Shown here in pieces: positions 60,829 through 64,000 of a DNA stretch of 64,000 nucleotides. The notes beneath the pieces were generated by a model. That model was not told the origin of the DNA. It saw only the letters and a program-made list of their open reading frames with translations, and searched no databases. How positions within the stretch are numbered: position 1 is the first letter of the stretch; each line of letters starts with the position of its first letter. The stretch is from positions 12,293,831 to 12,357,830 of the forward strand of contig NC_061125.1 of assembly GCF_905220365.1 (NCBI RefSeq), in the 5' to 3' direction. The translations under genes were made by a program, and so were the position numbers. This DNA comes from Vanessa cardui (taxonomy: Eukaryota; Arthropoda; Insecta; Lepidoptera; Nymphalidae).

Positions 60829-61012
60829 TAAATAAAACTAATTATAACGGATGAATCGCGTATATTAATTATTTTTAAAACATCCCGACGTTTCGAGCAC
60901 TTTGCAGTGTTCGTGGTCACGGGTAGACGAACACTGCAAAGTGCTCGAAACGTCGGGATGTTTTAAAAATAATTAATATACGCGATTCATCCGTTATAAT
61001 TAGTTTTATTTA
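60829..61012. mobile_element. perfect foldback element, 86-bp arms
   Basis: The arms 60829-60914 and 60927-61012 are exact reverse complements with a 12-base loop GGTCACGGGTAG. The inner part of each arm contains CGACGTTTCGAGCACTTTG, familiar from a dispersed lepidopteran repeat. No ORF and no clear TSD. Zero mismatches means recent origin or ongoing conversion between arms. Confidence 0.95.
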
Positions 61013-61179
61013 AATGTGTAATAATCGCGAAAATTTAAGACAACAATATATATGTCACCTAATAAAATTTAATGAGACTACTCTAAATTGCCTTAACGGT
61101 AAACTTTACAGCGAACAATCAAAGACGAACTTTATCCAGAATGGAATATGTAGGTGATAATAATGAATTTATTATATTA

Positions 61180-61428
61180 TCATTATTTCATAGTATAAAC
61201 AAAGTCTCCTATGTATATGCTTAGATCTTTAAAATGACTAATAAACGAATTTTGATACGGCTTTTTTTCAATAAATAAATTGTTTTGAGAGGTAGGTTGT
61301 ATATAATACATGGACAATATAGTCATGAAACACTGATAATTTTAGAAGTTTTTAATGTGAAATAAACAAATTCCGTAGTTTATTTAGTATCAGTATTGCA
61401 CCCTTGCGAAGCCGGGGCGGGTCACTAT
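61180..61428 (+). mobile_element. non-autonomous Helitron, worn 3' end
   Basis: It starts TCATTATTTCATAGTATAAAC after A61179. It ends GCGAAGCCGGGGCGGGTCA then CTAT in place of CTAG. Same family as 50087-50351. Confidence 0.7.
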
Positions 61429-61780
61429 TAATATGTAAATAAAAAAATACCAATAAGGATTACTTATTATTTTAGTATAGTGTTGCTAATAAAAAAAAAA
61501 CACATTTACATAAGATAGCTGGAATATTTAAAAGGTTGAATGTTAATCTATGGAAATAACAATTCGTTTTAAAGAAAATCTTTTTGTGTTAGATAAACAC
61601 GACCCTTTCACGTTAAAACGTTTAAGCTCTCCTAAGGGTCGTAACGTGCTTCTCTGGGCAATAACCATGAACGTCAACTAAATACAAGTACGGCCTGTAA
61701 GATTGGTACTTACGATTGTTGTATTTTTTTTTACAATATGTTAATTTGAGTGCTACAAAGTGGACCTTACAGCCAAGTAA

Positions 61781-61953
61781 CTAAATTAATATTATAAATG
61801 CGAAAGTAACTCTGTCCGTCTGTGTATCTTTCACGATCAAACCGCTTAACCGAATTTGATAATATTTGATATGATGCAAACTTGAACTCCAAGAAAGGGC
61901 TCAGGCTACTTTTTTTGCCTAACGCATGACAACTACTAACTACTAACTACTAG
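61781..61953 (+). mobile_element. non-autonomous Helitron
   Basis: TAATATTATAAATGCGAAAG, CTCTGTCCGTCTGTG and TTGAACTCCAAGAAAGG are shared with the 9698-10164 element. It ends with three ACTACTA units and CTAG (61950-61953) before T. Confidence 0.65.
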
Positions 61954-62075
61954 TATGAAAATAAAATGGATAAACATGTATTAATTATTTACAATTAAAT
62001 TAATCTAGGATGTATACAATTATTTGAATCTGCAATGTATGTATTCATTGAAACTCACGATTTTAATAGTCTATT

Positions 62076-62300
62076 AACTGTGCCCGCGACTTCGGGAATT
62101 CTTATTATCACGTCTGAGTTTAGGTTATTTGGACATGAAAGTGTGATTTTATTTTATATATAAAAAATAATTCTAAAATAATATTACTATTTAAAATCTA
62201 AATTACTCCTTATTACATAAGCTATCTGCCAGTGAAAGTCCCGGCACAATCGGTCTAGCCGTTTCAGAGATTAGCCGGAACAAACAGATTGATAATCAAA
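62076..62300 (-). mobile_element. non-autonomous Helitron, partial
   Basis: ACTGTGCCCGCGACTTCGG, AAATTACTCCTTATTAC and CAGTGAAAGTCCCGGC align with 39656-39973. The 5' TC end is missing. Confidence 0.6.
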
Positions 62301-63166
62301 GAAAACTTGTAAATAATGTTATTTTGGCATATGCGCAATACAAGTTTAAAATTAGAATGAAATTAGGATGAACGAGTGCATTCAAAATTCAACACGGGTT
62401 AAACTAAGAATATTTTAATAAATATTATTTATTCTATGAAGGAAAAAAAGAACCACAGCTTCACTAAATCTTGATATAGAAGCTTTGCAAGGTACACATG
62501 TGGAAGACTTTCATCCGAAAATAGCACGTAATTGAATTAATAATTATAACAAAGGAATTATAGATTGCATTCATACAATTAAAACAATATTTATTATTAT
62601 AATACGCCCTAAATTTATTTCACAAAGGTACAGACTTTTCATCTTTATAATATCCATATATTAATAGCATTCCATCGCTACATATTCTAACAGGCGAAGT
62701 TACATGAAGACAATCAAAATATCGTATACAAATAAAATGGCTATTTATTTAATACTCAGTGATTTTTAGTTGCTATTTTTTAATAAATTGTTGAAATTTA
62801 ATTTATGAAGCGATAAATCAAGATACATTTTCAATTGCACATTGCATATTACGTTACATTTATTTTCGATACAAGACCCGTATAAGCCCCAAAGCTATAC
62901 ACAGACTATAGAACTAGGTTACCTTGCCGTGGGAAGTAACGTGTGTTGGCAACAATTCGCTGAGTCCGCCTACTAACATTACTGCGAGCTTACCTTTAAC
63001 AAGCAAACACAACGAACTTAGCCCAGCCGAATATCGTTACCTACAGTGAACATATTCTCGCTAAACTATATTAGTTGATATTGCTCCGTCTTTCAGTGTT
63101 ATCGAATATCGGAAATATTAGCTTCATAGAAGTAATAAATGCATTTAATTAAAACGAAATTTAATT
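62301..63166. other. unassigned AT-rich DNA
   Basis: No feature seen. The window ends (63593-64000) similarly without a recognisable gene. Confidence 0.5.
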
Positions 63167-63434
63167 TGCTGTCGAAACGCTTGGCCCTTGGAGTAGTGGT
63201 GCAAAAAGCTTCATCAAAAGTATAACACCTCGCCTCATTGCCTCCACTGGTGACAGGAGGGCTGGTTCGTTTTTTGCCCAGAGGATCGGAATTGCGATTC
63301 AACGGGGAAATGCTGCTAGCATTCTTGCCACCATTCCACGCGGTCAAGATTTATACAGTAACTAGTTTTAGTTCATATTTGTATATATATTTAAGCATTT
63401 AATGTTGTTAATTCTTATGTTAATAAAAAAAAAA
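63167..63434 (+). mobile_element. LINE 3' end with C-terminus of reverse transcriptase ORF
   Basis: 63168-63365 encodes the same 65-residue C-terminus plus TAG as the minus-strand copy at 10861-11130, followed by a 3' UTR and poly(A). It begins at nearly the same base as that copy. TSD not found. The last residues are QRGNAASIL...DLYSN. Confidence 0.85.
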
Positions 63435-63493
63435 TATTTTGAACGTCTAGTACAACATATTAAAAAAAAATTAAAACGCATTTTAAATGTTAG

Positions 63494-63592
63494 TCATCAA
63501 CCCGCATTGGACAGCGTGGTGGAATATGTTCGAAACTTTCTCCTCAAAGGGAAAGGGGGTCTTAACCCAGCGGTGGGAAATTTACAGGCTGA
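63494..63592 (+). mobile_element. SINE-1, 3' part
   Basis: CAACCCGCATTGGACAGCG through GGAAATTTACAGGCTG. It follows the LINE poly(A) by about 60 bp. Confidence 0.85.
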
Positions 63593-64000
63593 TGTTGTAT
63601 TTTGGTGTCGTTACATCATCCTCTTGTCCTTATCTCAATTTTATTGGGATAGCATGTCTTCTCCTTCCACTTCTCTGTCTGACGTCATCACACAAGTAAC
63701 ATTATTTCTAACTATATCGTCTTTCACAGGTCCCATCCATCGTTTCTTTGGTCGTCCCCTACCTATATATCCATCCACATCCATTCTCAAGCTTACAACA
63801 TTCAGTAAATAACAAAATAATTGATTTTAAAAATGTCATTCTATATATCTTTAAATAAATAAAAACAATCAAAATACTTGATGTCAAAATAAACTTTTAT
63901 TTTATTCATATACAAAGCAAATAAAGTTATTGGTTGGGCGGAACTGATTTAAAATTCAATTGCAAGATTTAAACCCACCCAGTAACATGCGAAGTTAAAT

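Overview
This is an AT-rich, gene-poor stretch of an insect nuclear genome, almost certainly a moth or butterfly. Three things point there: a five-exon gene of the takeout / juvenile-hormone-binding-protein (JHBP) family, eukaryotic Leu-tRNA genes with internal A and B boxes, and dozens of copies of repeats that I recognise as typical of Lepidoptera. The main one is a tRNA-headed SINE resembling the Metulj elements described from Heliconius. I see no prokaryotic gene organisation. Most open frames in the window are chance frames in AT-rich DNA or translated repeats.

Layout. 1-5.2 kb: decayed repeats and featureless DNA. 5.2-7.1 kb: two identical tRNA-Leu(TAA) genes 1.84 kb apart, with an old repeat and a 43-bp tandem array between them. 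7.8-25 kb: a mosaic of SINEs, LINE tails and non-autonomous Helitrons, including two SINEs nested inside Helitrons with clean target-site duplications (TSDs). 25.2-29.1 kb: the one complete protein gene, a secreted takeout-like JHBP-domain protein of 240 residues with TATA box, Inr and poly(A) signal; its introns also carry repeat copies. 30.4-30.6 kb (and, more weakly, 45.7-46.0 kb): minus-strand frames that may be the ends of unrecognised genes or pseudogenes. 31-36 kb: repeats, including a 596-bp inverted-repeat element with 222-bp arms. 36-53 kb: mostly unassigned AT-rich DNA with scattered SINEs, Helitrons and a (TA)29 microsatellite. 53.87-55.80 kb: a bounded Helitron with remnants of the N-terminal part of a Helitron protein. 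56-64 kb: largely unassigned, with a perfect 86-bp-arm foldback at 60.8-61.0 kb and a LINE 3' end at 63.2 kb.

How it works together. Apart from the JHBP-like gene and the two tRNA genes, nothing here looks like a co-operating set of genes. The transposons give a readable relative history: SINEs inserted into Helitrons, one SINE inserted into a LINE tail, and at least one young SINE with a perfect 12-bp TSD. Boundaries of decayed repeats are estimates by eye and may be off by tens of bases. I found no convincing undescribed system; the most interesting items are the nested insertions, the near-perfect foldbacks, the Helitron deletion derivative and the two unexplained minus-strand frames.
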